DNA of 64,000 bases, from positions 196,738 through 260,737 of the forward strand of contig NZ_SNYL01000001.1 in the NCBI RefSeq assembly GCF_004363315.1, read 5' to 3'. The notes below the pieces were generated by a model that was not told where the DNA came from, ran no database searches, and saw nothing but the letters and a program-made list of their open reading frames with translations. A program made the translations under genes and the position numbers. This DNA comes from Tepidicella xavieri (lineage in GTDB: Bacteria; Pseudomonadota; Gammaproteobacteria; Burkholderiales; Burkholderiaceae_C). Shown piece after piece: positions 8,349 through 16,634 of this stretch (position 1 is the stretch's first letter; each line of letters opens with the position of its first letter).

Positions 8349-10031
8349 TCAGGGGGCGGTGGCCCGGTCCATCGGCCCCAGGTTCACGCCGCCGGAAGGG
8401 CGCAGCCGCCGATCGCCCAGGGCAGGCTTGTTGCGTGCCGTGCCATAGGCTTCGCGCAGCCGCTCCACCCGCTCTTGCCAGCGCTCGGCCTCGGGGATTT
8501 CGGCCGCATAGCGCTGCAACACCAGCCAGGCCGATTCCACCGCCCGGGCATTGAGCGTGCCTTCGGCGGTGCGCACCAGCTCTTCGAGCGCTGTGGCCGC
8601 TTCCCCGTTGCCAGCGGCTTTGACGGGCCGCTCGATCAGCCACACCATTTCGTCCTGGCTGCGCCGCAGCCGCTCGGCAAACGGCTCGTGCGCGCTGGCG
8701 GCGTTGGCCAGCAACTCGCCCATGGCCTTGCTGGTGGCAAAGCGCCGGCCGATGCGGTCGATGACCTTGTCGTCTTTCAACACATCCGCGCCGCGGTGGG
8801 TCAGCTCAGCCAGCGCGCACAGCAGGTTGAGGGCTGCTTCCATGTCGAAATGGGGCTCCCCGATCTGCGTGCAAGCGATGGCAATGAGGTTTGTGGCCTT
8901 TTCCCGATGTCCCTGCTGCTCGAACGACAAGGCCGCAATCAGGTCGGTGAAGCGCTGCAGCCGCAGGTCTGCCGGGTTGGCGCGCAACCGTTTGCGCAGT
9001 TCGGCCAGATGGCGCTCCAGTTGGGCCGGCTGGTTGCGCGCAAACGCCGACAGGGCCAGCAGCACCAGGCATTCGCTGTCGAACATCTTGGAGTCCAGGC
9101 CCAGATAGGTCGAACGCTCCAGCAGTTCCACGGCCTGATCCCGGTTGCCGCAAAAGTAGGCCAGCATGCCCAGGCGCTGCAGCCGGCCGATGGCCATGGG
9201 CGTGAGCTGTACGGCTTTTTCCAGCGTGGCCAGCGCGGCTTGGAATTGCCCCAGTTCGAGCTGGGCGCGCCCGAGCACATCATAGGCTTCTGGATAGTCG
9301 GGCTCGTCTTCCAGCAGGGCTTGCAGAGTTTCCATCGCGCGGTGGGGGGCGCCGGCATCGAGCTGGGTGCGGGCCACGCCCAGCCGCGCCCAGGGCTTGG
9401 GGTCGGCCTGCCCAATGGCTTGGAACAGGGCCTCGGCTTCCTCGAACCGTTCCAGCCGCAGCAGCACTTCGGCCCCGATGCGGGCGGCCTGCAGCCATTG
9501 TGGGCCGCGATCACGCAGACGCTGACGGGCCAGGGCCACCGCCTCCTCGGGGCGCTGGGCTTCGAGCGCCTGATACAGGGGCTGCAACGCCACCTTGCGA
9601 ATCCGCGCCTGCTCGATGCGGTCGTTCAGGCTGCCGGCCGAATAAGGCCGCACGATGTAGCTGTCCACCGACGATTCCGCCGCCTCGGCCACCTTCAGAT
9701 AGGTGGCTTCGTTCGTCAGCATGATAAAAACGGTCGCGTAGGGCAGCAGGCCGCTGCGGCGCAGATCGTCCAGCAGTTCCTGGCCCGTGCCGCCTTCTTT
9801 GGGAAACTCGTCGCCGCAGACCACCACGTCGAAATGCGACCGCTCCAGCTCGCGACGGGCATCGGCGATGCGGCTCACTTGGCTGACCGAATGCATGCCC
9901 ATGGTGCGCAGCTGGCCGGCCACCGTCATGCGGGTCGTCGGGTTGCCGTCCACCACCAAAGCGGAGGCCTTGCGCAAATCGCCGGGCGACCGCGCCACGG
10001 TGGGCTGCGGTGAGCGGGGGGCATCGGGCAT
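8349..10031 (-). CDS. Receiver-like domain plus tetratricopeptide repeat protein
   Basis: A 560-residue protein with an N-terminal response-regulator receiver fold (about residues 22-145) and a long helical TPR region (about 170-560, with repeats such as AYDVLGRAQLELGQFQAALATLEKAVQL). The receiver looks degenerate. The usual acidic pair is VDG (residues 27-29), and the phosphoacceptor strand reads VVVCGDEF (residues 69-76), putting Gly73 or a shifted Asp74 at the site. The TNEA (Thr) and VRPYS (Arg in place of the conserved Lys) segments follow. Related receiver-TPR proteins occur in many proteobacteria without a firmly assigned role; signalling by protein interaction is inferred. The start MPDAPRSP at 10031 is chosen; upstream codons read into the livK promoter region. 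Confidence 0.82.
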   Translation of the reverse strand: MPDAPRSPQPTVARSPGDLRKASALVVDGNPTTRMTVAGQLRTMGMHSVSQVSRIADARRELERSHFDVVVCGDEFPKEGGTGQELLDDLRRSGLLPYATVFIMLTNEATYLKVAEAAESSVDSYIVRPYSAGSLNDRIEQARIRKVALQPLYQALEAQRPEEAVALARQRLRDRGPQWLQAARIGAEVLLRLERFEEAEALFQAIGQADPKPWARLGVARTQLDAGAPHRAMETLQALLEDEPDYPEAYDVLGRAQLELGQFQAALATLEKAVQLTPMAIGRLQRLGMLAYFCGNRDQAVELLERSTYLGLDSKMFDSECLVLLALSAFARNQPAQLERHLAELRKRLRANPADLRLQRFTDLIAALSFEQQGHREKATNLIAIACTQIGEPHFDMEAALNLLCALAELTHRGADVLKDDKVIDRIGRRFATSKAMGELLANAASAHEPFAERLRRSQDEMVWLIERPVKAAGNGEAATALEELVRTAEGTLNARAVESAWLVLQRYAAEIPEAERWQERVERLREAYGTARNKPALGDRRLRPSGGVNLGPMDRATAP

Positions 10032-10161
10032 GGCCAAGGGCGATCCTTTGCGGGTAGGTGCTTGACAATCAATGTACCCGAAACCGGGCCGGGGAAAACC
10101 CTGCAAAGCCGCCAAAATCACCGTTTCCCCCAAGGTTGTCCTGCTAAGATTTGGCTTCCTG

Positions 10162-10182
10162 AACCGCCGCAGACGGTTTTTT
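10162..10182 (+). promoter_or_regulatory. Short hairpin with T-run in the livK leader
   Basis: In the 181-base divergent gap before livK, AACCG and CGGTT form a 5-bp stem followed directly by four more T residues. An overlapping alternative stem pairs CCGCA (10167-10171) with TGCGG (10182-10186). A TGCTAAGAT extended -10-like element lies just upstream at 10142-10150. It may be a weak attenuator, but the stem is short and the call is tentative. Confidence 0.3.
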
Positions 10183-10212
10183 GCGGCTACAACCCGATTG
10201 AAGGAGTCACCC

Positions 10213-11397
10213 TTGAAGAAGATCCTGACCGCCGCCGCCCTGGCCGCCACCATGGCCTTCGGCGCCCACGCACAAACCAACGTCAAGCTTGGCGTTCTCC
10301 TGGGCTACACCGGCCCGATCGAATCCCTGACCCCTGCCATGGCCGCCAGTGCCGAGCTGGCCATGAAAGAGGTGTCCGACAGCGGTCTGCTGCTCGGTGG
10401 CGCCAAGGTGCAGCCGGTGCGCGCCGACTCCACCTGCATCGACGCCGCCGCGGCCACCGCTGCCGCCGAGCGTCTGGTGACTTCCGAGCGCGTCAATGCC
10501 ATCGTGGGGGCCGACTGCTCGGGTGTCACCACCGCCGTCGTGCAAAACGTGGCCGTGCCGCGTGGCGTGCTGATGATTTCCCCTTCCGCCACCTCGCCGG
10601 CCCTGACCACCGTGCGCGACAATGGCTTGTTCTTCCGCACCGCGCCGTCGGACGCCCGCCAGGGCGAAGTGATTGCCGAGATGCTGCGTGAAAAAGGCAT
10701 TCGCCGCGCTGCCCTGACCTTCACCAACAACGACTACGGCCGTGGTCTGGCCAACAGCATCCAGACCAACTTCGAGAAACTGGGTGGCCGCATCACCATT
10801 TCTGCCGCCCACGAAGACGGCAAAGGCGATTACACCGCTGAAGTGGCCGCGCTGGCCGCTGCCGGGGGCGACATCCTCATCGTGGCGGGTTACGTCGATC
10901 AGGGTGGCCGCGGCATCATCCGCACCGCGCTGGATACGGGCGCTTTCAGCCGCTTCTTCCTGCCCGATGGCATGATCGGTGACAGCCTGCCCCAGGCCAT
11001 CGGTCGTGGCCTCAACGGTTCCTTCGGCGTGGCCCCGGGCACCGACAGCCCGGGTGGTCAGCGATTCGAGGCTCTGGCCAAGGCCGCCAACATCAACGTC
11101 GGCCCCTACACCCACCAGTCTTATGACGCCGCCGCCCTGATCCTGTTGGCCATGCAGGCCGCCAAGTCCACCGACCCGGCCAAGGTCAAGGAAAAAATCA
11201 TGGAAGTGGCCAACGGTCCTGGCGAGAAGATCTACGCCGGTGAACTGGCCAAGGGCCTGAAGATTCTGGCCGAAGGCGGCAAGATCGACTACGAAGGCGC
11301 TTCTGCCGTGCGTCTGATCGAGCCGGGTGAAAGCGCTGGCAGCTACCGCGTCATCGAAGTGCGCAACGGTCGCATGGAAACGGTCGGCTTCCGTTGA
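10213..11397 (+). CDS. ABC transporter substrate-binding protein, branched-chain amino acid (LivK) type
   Basis: A 394-residue periplasmic binding protein of the Leu/Ile/Val-binding superfamily. The N-terminal MKKILTAAALAATMAFGAHA is a Sec signal peptide with an AHA cleavage context. The mature part starts with the family pattern VKLGVLLGYTGPIESL and has the expected two-lobe segments such as AIVGADCSGVTTAV and TFTNNDYGRGLAN. The TTG start at 10213 is supported by AAGGAG (10201-10206) 6 bases upstream; longer frames have no signal peptide. It is followed by two hairpins and then two ATPases and two permeases. The ligand (branched-chain or other amino acid) is not determinable from sequence. 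Confidence 0.88.
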   Translation: MKKILTAAALAATMAFGAHAQTNVKLGVLLGYTGPIESLTPAMAASAELAMKEVSDSGLLLGGAKVQPVRADSTCIDAAAATAAAERLVTSERVNAIVGADCSGVTTAVVQNVAVPRGVLMISPSATSPALTTVRDNGLFFRTAPSDARQGEVIAEMLREKGIRRAALTFTNNDYGRGLANSIQTNFEKLGGRITISAAHEDGKGDYTAEVAALAAAGGDILIVAGYVDQGGRGIIRTALDTGAFSRFFLPDGMIGDSLPQAIGRGLNGSFGVAPGTDSPGGQRFEALAKAANINVGPYTHQSYDAAALILLAMQAAKSTDPAKVKEKIMEVANGPGEKIYAGELAKGLKILAEGGKIDYEGASAVRLIEPGESAGSYRVIEVRNGRMETVGFR

Positions 11398-11406
11398 TGC
11401 CACAGT

Positions 11407-11431
11407 GGCGGGCGCCGGTTGAGCGCCCGCC
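11407..11431 (+). terminator. Hairpin/terminator after the binding-protein gene
   Basis: A perfect 9-bp GC stem (GGCGGGCGC, 11407-11415, with GCGCCCGCC, 11423-11431) and a 7-base loop is followed by CTTGTTTTC. It begins 10 bases after the binding-protein stop. It could end most transcripts or protect the 3' end of the binding-protein mRNA. Confidence 0.65.
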
Positions 11432-11455
11432 CTTGTTTTCGACATCCACACCGAA

Positions 11456-11487
11456 AAACGGTCCCGCCTCACCGGCGCGGACCGTTT
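11456..11487 (+). terminator. Second hairpin, just before the LivG-type ATPase gene
   Basis: AAACGGTCC (11456-11464) pairs with GGACCGTTT (11479-11487) and is extended inward by CGCC/GGCG with one bulged C. This gives a 13-bp stem followed by GCTTT. It ends only 10 bases before the ATPase ATG, which itself has no clear Shine-Dalgarno. It acts as a terminator or as a translation-limiting leader structure. Confidence 0.55.
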
Positions 11488-11497
11488 GCTTTATCCC

Positions 11498-12280
11498 ATG
11501 ATTGAAGTCAAAAACCTCAGGATGCAGTTCGGCGGCATACGCGCCGTCGACGACGTGTCTCTCACCCTGGAGACCGGGCGCATCACCGGGCTGATCGGCC
11601 CCAATGGTGCAGGGAAAACGACGCTGTTCAACGTCATCGCCGGACACTACAAGCCCACCGCCGGGCAGGTGTTCCTCGACGGCGAAGACATCACGGGGCT
11701 GCCGCCCCACGAGCTGTTTGCCAAGGGCTTGCTGCGCACCTTCCAGATCGCGCACGAGTTCTCCACCCTCACGGTGCGCGAAAACCTCATGATGGTGCCG
11801 CCTCGGCAGACCGGCGAGTCCCTGCTTGGCGCCTGGCTGCAGCCGGGCAAGGTCAAGGCAGAGGAGGAGGCGGTGCGCGCCAAGGCCGACGACGTGATCC
11901 GCTTCCTGCAAATCGAGCACGTCGCCGATGAACTGGCCGGCAACCTCTCGGGTGGGCAGAAGAAGCTCCTCGAACTCGGGCGCACCATGATGACCGAGGC
12001 CAAGATCGTCTTTCTCGACGAGGTGGGCGCCGGCGTCAACCGCACGCTGCTCAACACCCTGGGCGATGCCATCGTGCGTCTGAACAAAGAGCGTGGCTAC
12101 ACCTTCTGCATGATCGAACACGACATGGATTTCATCGGCCGCTTGTGCGATCCGGTGATCGTCATGGCCGAAGGCCGCGTGCTGGCCCAAGGGTCTGCCG
12201 CCGAAGTCACGGCCAACGAGCAGGTGATCGAGGCCTATCTGGGCCGCGGCCTGAAGAACAAACCGGGGGTGGCGGCATGA
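11498..12280 (+). CDS. ABC transporter ATP-binding protein, LivG type
   Basis: A 260-residue cytoplasmic ATPase of a branched-chain amino acid (HAAT) importer. The Walker A GPNGAGKTTLFN, the LivG-specific ARTFQ-like LLRTFQIAHEFSTLTVRENLM, the LSGGQKKLLELGR signature and the Walker B KIVFLDEVGAG are all present. The H-loop is MIEHDMDF. Walker B is followed by VNRTLLNTL rather than the commoner LNP. The ATG at 11498 (MIEVKNLRMQFGG) is preferred over an in-frame TTG four codons upstream. Its stop overlaps the next ATPase start by 4 bases. Confidence 0.92.
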   Translation: MIEVKNLRMQFGGIRAVDDVSLTLETGRITGLIGPNGAGKTTLFNVIAGHYKPTAGQVFLDGEDITGLPPHELFAKGLLRTFQIAHEFSTLTVRENLMMVPPRQTGESLLGAWLQPGKVKAEEEAVRAKADDVIRFLQIEHVADELAGNLSGGQKKLLELGRTMMTEAKIVFLDEVGAGVNRTLLNTLGDAIVRLNKERGYTFCMIEHDMDFIGRLCDPVIVMAEGRVLAQGSAAEVTANEQVIEAYLGRGLKNKPGVAA

Positions 12281-12981
12281 GCTTTCTCATTGGTGAAGGG
12301 ATGACGGGCGGCTATGGCGGCGCGGACATCCTCAACGGCTGCACCATCGCGGTGGACAAGGGCGAGATCGCCGTCATCGTCGGCCCCAACGGGGCGGGCA
12401 AGTCCACCGCCATGAAGGCCATTTTCGGCATGCTCAACCTGAGGCAGGGGCGCGTGATGTTCGATGGCGAGGACATCACCGCGCTCAGTCCGCAGGAGCG
12501 GGTGCTCAAGGGCATGGGATTCGTGCCCCAGACGCACAACGTGTTCACCTCCATGACGGTGGAAGAAAACCTGGAGATGGGGGCTTTCATCCGGCGCGAT
12601 GACTACCGGCAGACTATGGAACAGGTCTATGAGCTGTTCCCAGTGCTCAAGCAAAAGCGTCGCCAGCCTGCCGGCCAGCTCTCGGGCGGTCAGCGCCAGC
12701 AAGTGGCGGTCGGCCGGGCGCTCATGACCCAGCCCAAAGTGCTCATGCTCGACGAGCCCACGGCCGGCGTCTCGCCCATCGTGATGGATGAGTTGTTCGA
12801 CCGCATCATCGAGATCTCGCGCACCGGCATCGCCATCCTCATGGTGGAGCAGAACGCGCGCCAGGCGCTCAACATCGCGGACAAGGGTTATGTGCTGGTG
12901 CAAGGCGCCAACCGCTACACCGACACGGGCGAGGCCCTGATGGCCAATCCCGAGGTCCGCCGCACTTTCCTGGGAGGCTGA
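12277..12981 (+). CDS. ABC transporter ATP-binding protein, LivF type
   Basis: A 234-residue second ATPase of the same importer. It shows Walker A VGPNGAGKSTAMKAI, a FVPQTHNVFTSMTVEENLEMG Q-loop segment, signature LSGGQRQQVAVGRAL, Walker B VLMLDEPTAGVSP and the MVEQNARQAL segment that is characteristic of LivF. The ATG at 12277 lies in an ATGA overlap with the LivG-type gene, so stoichiometric coupled translation is expected. It is two bases from the first permease gene. Confidence 0.93.
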   Translation: MSFLIGEGMTGGYGGADILNGCTIAVDKGEIAVIVGPNGAGKSTAMKAIFGMLNLRQGRVMFDGEDITALSPQERVLKGMGFVPQTHNVFTSMTVEENLEMGAFIRRDDYRQTMEQVYELFPVLKQKRRQPAGQLSGGQRQQVAVGRALMTQPKVLMLDEPTAGVSPIVMDELFDRIIEISRTGIAILMVEQNARQALNIADKGYVLVQGANRYTDTGEALMANPEVRRTFLGG

Positions 12982-12983
12982 TC

Positions 12984-13997
12984 ATGGCCGACATCCTCAA
13001 CGCATTCGTGCTGCTGCTCAATTTCGTCATCATTCCTGCCGCGGCCTACGGCAGCCAGCTCGCGCTCGGCGCCTTGGGCGTCACCCTGGTGTACGGCATC
13101 CTGCGGTTTTCCAACTTCGCCCATGGCGACACCATGGCGTTCGGCACCATGGTCACCATTCTGGTGACCTGGTGGCTGCAGGGCCAAGGCATTGGGCTGG
13201 GCGTGTTGCCCACCGCGTTGCTGGCGCTGCCGGTGGCCATTGGGGTCACGGTCCTGTTCGTTCTGCTGACCGATCGCTGGGTCTATCGCTATCACCGCGT
13301 CCACAAGGCGCCCCCGGTGGTCTTGCTGATTGCCTCGGTGGGCGTGATGTTCCTCATGAACGGGATCGTGCGCTTCATCATCGGGCCGGGAGATCAGCGC
13401 TTTGAAGACGGCGAGCGCTTCATCATCACCGCCAGTGGCTTTCGCGACTTCACCGGGCTCGACGAAGGTCTGGCGTTCCGGACCAGCCAGGGCCTGACCA
13501 TCGTAACTGCCATCATCGTGGTGGCCGTGTTGTTCTGGTTCCTGGAGCGCACCCGAACCGGCAAATCCATGCGCGCTTATTCTGACAACGAGAATCTGGC
13601 GCTGCTGTCGGGCATCAATCCGAACCGCGTCGTCATGCTCACCTGGATCATCGCGGCCACGCTGGCCACCATCGCGGGCACGCTCTATGGGCTGGACAAG
13701 GGCTTCCGGCCATTCACCTATTTCCAGTTGCTGCTGCCCATTTTCGCTGCGGCCATCGTGGGCGGGTTGGGCAGCCCGCTCGGGGCCATCGCGGGGGGCT
13801 TCATCGTCGCGTTTTCCGAGGTGATGCTCACCTATGCGTACCGCAAGTTCTTCGCCTACCTGCTGCCCGAGGCCTGGGAGCCTGAGGGGCTGATGCAACT
13901 GCTGTCCACCGATTACAAGTTCGCGGTGTCCTTCGTCATCCTCGTGGTGGTGCTGCTGATCAAGCCCACCGGTCTGTTTGGAGGGAAAACGGCATGA
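12984..13997 (+). CDS. ABC transporter permease, LivH type
   Basis: A 337-residue inner-membrane permease with about eight hydrophobic segments. The LivH signature GALGVTLVYGILRFSNFAHGDTM is near the N-terminus, and the EAA-like coupling segment is LLPIFAAAIVGGLGSPLGAIAGG. The start ATG follows a GGAGG at 12973-12977 that overlaps the end of the LivF-type gene. The stop overlaps the next permease start by 4 bases. Confidence 0.92.
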   Translation: MADILNAFVLLLNFVIIPAAAYGSQLALGALGVTLVYGILRFSNFAHGDTMAFGTMVTILVTWWLQGQGIGLGVLPTALLALPVAIGVTVLFVLLTDRWVYRYHRVHKAPPVVLLIASVGVMFLMNGIVRFIIGPGDQRFEDGERFIITASGFRDFTGLDEGLAFRTSQGLTIVTAIIVVAVLFWFLERTRTGKSMRAYSDNENLALLSGINPNRVVMLTWIIAATLATIAGTLYGLDKGFRPFTYFQLLLPIFAAAIVGGLGSPLGAIAGGFIVAFSEVMLTYAYRKFFAYLLPEAWEPEGLMQLLSTDYKFAVSFVILVVVLLIKPTGLFGGKTA

Positions 13998-15340
13998 GCA
14001 AGCTGTTGAACCAGAAAGTCCAGGCACCGATGCTGTTTGCCCTCATGGGGCTGGCCTTGGTACTCGTGGGCACGATGCAGAGCTGGTCGCTGTCGCTGAC
14101 CATTCTCAACTACTGCGTGATTGCCGCCATCATGGCGCTGGGCCTCAACGTGCAGTGGGGTTATGCGGGCCTGTTCAACGTGGGCCTGATGGGCTTTGCC
14201 GCCCTGGGCGGGATTGCCGCTGTGTTGGTGGCCATGCCCCCGACGCAGGAAGCCTGGGAAGCGGGGGGGGCCGGCATCCTGACCGCTCTGCTGATGGCGC
14301 TCATCACCACGGTGGCCGCCATCGTGGCCTACAAAAAACTGTCCCCAGGCCGCACACGCCGCTTGGTCATGGCCGCCATTTTGGTCGTGGGCTACTTTGC
14401 GTCGCGCTATTTCTTCGATCCGGCGGTCGAGCTGATCGAAGCCGTCAACCCCGCCAAGACGGGTTATCTCGGCGGTGCCGGCCTGCCCATCTTGCTGTCC
14501 TGGATCGTGGGGGGCGTGCTGGCGGCCTGCGCGGCCTGGCTCATTGGCAAGATCACACTGGGCCTGCGCTCGGACTACCTGGCCATTGCCACGCTGGGCA
14601 TTTCCGAGATCATTCTGGCCGTGCTGCGCTATGAAGAGTGGCTGACCCGCGGCGTGAACAACGTCAACGGCCTGCCGCGCCCCGTGCCCTTCGAGATCGA
14701 TTTGGTCCAAACCGCATGGGTGCAGGAATGGTCGGCCCGGCTGGGCGTGCATGTGATGGACTTCGCCTCCATGGTGGTCAAGCTCAGCTACCTGACTTTG
14801 TCGCTTGCGGTGCTGCTGTTGCTGTTCTGGCTGGCGCAAACGGCCATTCGCTCCCCTTGGGGGCGCATGATGCGCGCCATCCGTGACAACGAAACCGCCG
14901 CCGAAGCCATGGGCAAGGACGTGACCGGCCGCCACCTGCAGGTGTTCGTGCTCGGTTCGGCCATCGTGGGCATCGCAGGCGCCATGCTGGTGACGCTGGA
15001 TGGGCAGTTCACCCCCAACAGCTACAACCCGCTGCGCTTTACCTTCCTGATCTGGGTGATGGTGATCGTCGGCGGCTCGGGCAACAACCTCGGCGCCATT
15101 CTCGGCGGCTTTTTGATCTGGTTCTTCTGGGTGCAGGCCGAGCCCATCGGGCTGTGGCTGATGAACGTGATCACCGCCGGCATGTCGGCCGAAAGCGCCT
15201 TGCGCGCCCATCTGCTGGACAGCGCGGCCCACATGCGCCTCATGGTCATGGGCCTCATTCTGCTGCTGACGCTGCGGTTCCGCCCGCGCGGTTTGCTGCC
15301 GGAGCGTGAGGAGCGCCCGCACTCGGCCGTGCGACGCTGA
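13994..15340 (+). CDS. ABC transporter permease, LivM type
   Basis: A 448-residue permease, longer than many LivM proteins because of extra segments around residues 110-190. Typical elements are LNYCVIAAIMALGLNVQWGYAGLFNVG at the N-terminus, GLRSDYLAIATLGISEII, the coupling segment RAIRDNETAAEAMGKDVTGRHLQVF, and FLIWVMVIVGGSGNNLGAILGG. The ATGA overlap with the preceding permease indicates coupling. It is the last gene of the transport operon, closed by the hairpin at 15350-15375. Confidence 0.92.
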   Translation: MSKLLNQKVQAPMLFALMGLALVLVGTMQSWSLSLTILNYCVIAAIMALGLNVQWGYAGLFNVGLMGFAALGGIAAVLVAMPPTQEAWEAGGAGILTALLMALITTVAAIVAYKKLSPGRTRRLVMAAILVVGYFASRYFFDPAVELIEAVNPAKTGYLGGAGLPILLSWIVGGVLAACAAWLIGKITLGLRSDYLAIATLGISEIILAVLRYEEWLTRGVNNVNGLPRPVPFEIDLVQTAWVQEWSARLGVHVMDFASMVVKLSYLTLSLAVLLLLFWLAQTAIRSPWGRMMRAIRDNETAAEAMGKDVTGRHLQVFVLGSAIVGIAGAMLVTLDGQFTPNSYNPLRFTFLIWVMVIVGGSGNNLGAILGGFLIWFFWVQAEPIGLWLMNVITAGMSAESALRAHLLDSAAHMRLMVMGLILLLTLRFRPRGLLPEREERPHSAVRR

Positions 15341-15349
15341 TCTGGTTTC

Positions 15350-15375
15350 ACCGGCCTGCCGCCTGGCAGGCCGGT
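15350..15375. terminator. Bidirectional terminator between livM-type gene and pilC
   Basis: CCGGCCTGCC (15351-15360) pairs perfectly with GGCAGGCCGG (15365-15374) around a GCCT loop, with an extra A-T closing pair. It occupies the 35-base gap between two convergent genes. There is little T-run on either side, so it may act partly as an mRNA 3' stabiliser. Confidence 0.7.
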
Positions 15376-16590
15376 TCAGACCACTTGGCCCAGCTTGAAG
15401 ATGGGCAGGTACATCGAGACCACGATGCCCCCAATGACGGTGCCCAAAATCACGATGATGATGGGCTCCATCAGGCTGGACAGGCCGGCCACCATGTCAT
15501 CGACCTCTTGTTCGTAGAAATCGGCCGCCTTGCCAAGCATGTGGTCGATGGAGCCCGACTCCTCGCCGATGGCGCACATCTGCAGCACCATGGATGGGAA
15601 TACGCGGGCGTTGGTCATGGCCATCGTCAGGCTGGTGCCGGTGGAGACTTCCTGCTGGATTTTCTTGGTGGCATCTGCAAACAGGCTGTTGCCCGCAGCC
15701 CCACCCACCGAATCCAGCGCTTCGACCAGCGGCACGCCTGCCGCAAACATGGTGGACATGGTACGCGTCCAGCGGGCGACGACGGATTTCTCCACCAGCG
15801 GCCCAAAAACCGGCAGCCGCAGCAGCAAGCGGTCCATGAAGCGTTGCACCTTTTCATTGCGTTTCCAGGCCTGCATGAAAAAGTAGGCACCCCCTCCCAG
15901 GCCACCGAAGATCAACCACCAATAGGCCACGAAGAACTCGCTCATGGCGATCACCGCCAAGGTGGGGGCGGGCAGATCGGCCCCGAAGGAGGAGAACACT
16001 TCCTTGAAGGCCGGGATGACGAAGATCATGATCACCGCCACCACCACGAAGGCGACGACGATCACCGCCGTCGGGTACATCAGCGCCGAGCGCACCTTGC
16101 TCTTGAGTGCCTCGGTCTTTTCCATGTAAGTGGCCAGGCGGTCCATCAAATCTTCCAGGATCCCCGCGGCCTCACCCGCTTCCACCAGGTTGCAGTACAG
16201 CGCGTTGAAGTACATCGGGTGCTTGCGGAAGGCCGCGCTCAGCGAGGTACCGGTCTCCACGTCGGTGCGGATGTCGTTGAGCAGTTTGGTGACGCTGGGG
16301 TTGGGATTGCCGCGGCCCACGATGTCGAAAGCCTGCAGCAAGGGCACGCCGGCTTTCATCATCGTGGCGAGCTGCCGCGTGAAGATGGCGATGTCCTTGG
16401 GCTTGATGCGCTTGGCCGAGGCCATTTTGCGCTTCTTGATCTTCTGCACCAGGATGCCCTGACGCCGCAGGCTGGCCTGTGCCTGGTTTTCACCGGCAGC
16501 CCGGATCTCGCCACGGGTGGTCTTGCCGTTGCGGTCCTTGCCCTCCCACTCGAACACGAACTCCTTGACGCTTTTGCTAGCCGTGGCCAT
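15376..16590 (-). CDS. pilC: Type IV pilus inner-membrane platform protein PilC
   Basis: A 404-residue GspF/PilC family protein that anchors the assembly ATPase at the inner membrane. It has two repeated T2SS-F domains, the first with DIAIFTRQLATMMKAGVPLLQAF and the second with RWTRTMSTMFAAGVPLVEALD. Three transmembrane helices are visible (VAFVVVAVIMIFVIPAF, FVAYWWLIFGGLGGGAYFFM, IIIVILGTVIGGIVVSMYLPIF). The N-terminal part has the FVFEWEGKDRNGKTTRGE pattern. It lies 44 bases after pilB on the same strand. The usual third partner, the prepilin peptidase pilD, would lie beyond pilC but is absent here because the liv genes follow. Confidence 0.95.
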   Translation of the reverse strand: MATASKSVKEFVFEWEGKDRNGKTTRGEIRAAGENQAQASLRRQGILVQKIKKRKMASAKRIKPKDIAIFTRQLATMMKAGVPLLQAFDIVGRGNPNPSVTKLLNDIRTDVETGTSLSAAFRKHPMYFNALYCNLVEAGEAAGILEDLMDRLATYMEKTEALKSKVRSALMYPTAVIVVAFVVVAVIMIFVIPAFKEVFSSFGADLPAPTLAVIAMSEFFVAYWWLIFGGLGGGAYFFMQAWKRNEKVQRFMDRLLLRLPVFGPLVEKSVVARWTRTMSTMFAAGVPLVEALDSVGGAAGNSLFADATKKIQQEVSTGTSLTMAMTNARVFPSMVLQMCAIGEESGSIDHMLGKAADFYEQEVDDMVAGLSSLMEPIIIVILGTVIGGIVVSMYLPIFKLGQVV

Positions 16591-16634
16591 GTTTTCCCCG
16601 CAATGTGGTTGTCGCGACTTCCGGCGGTGCGGGC

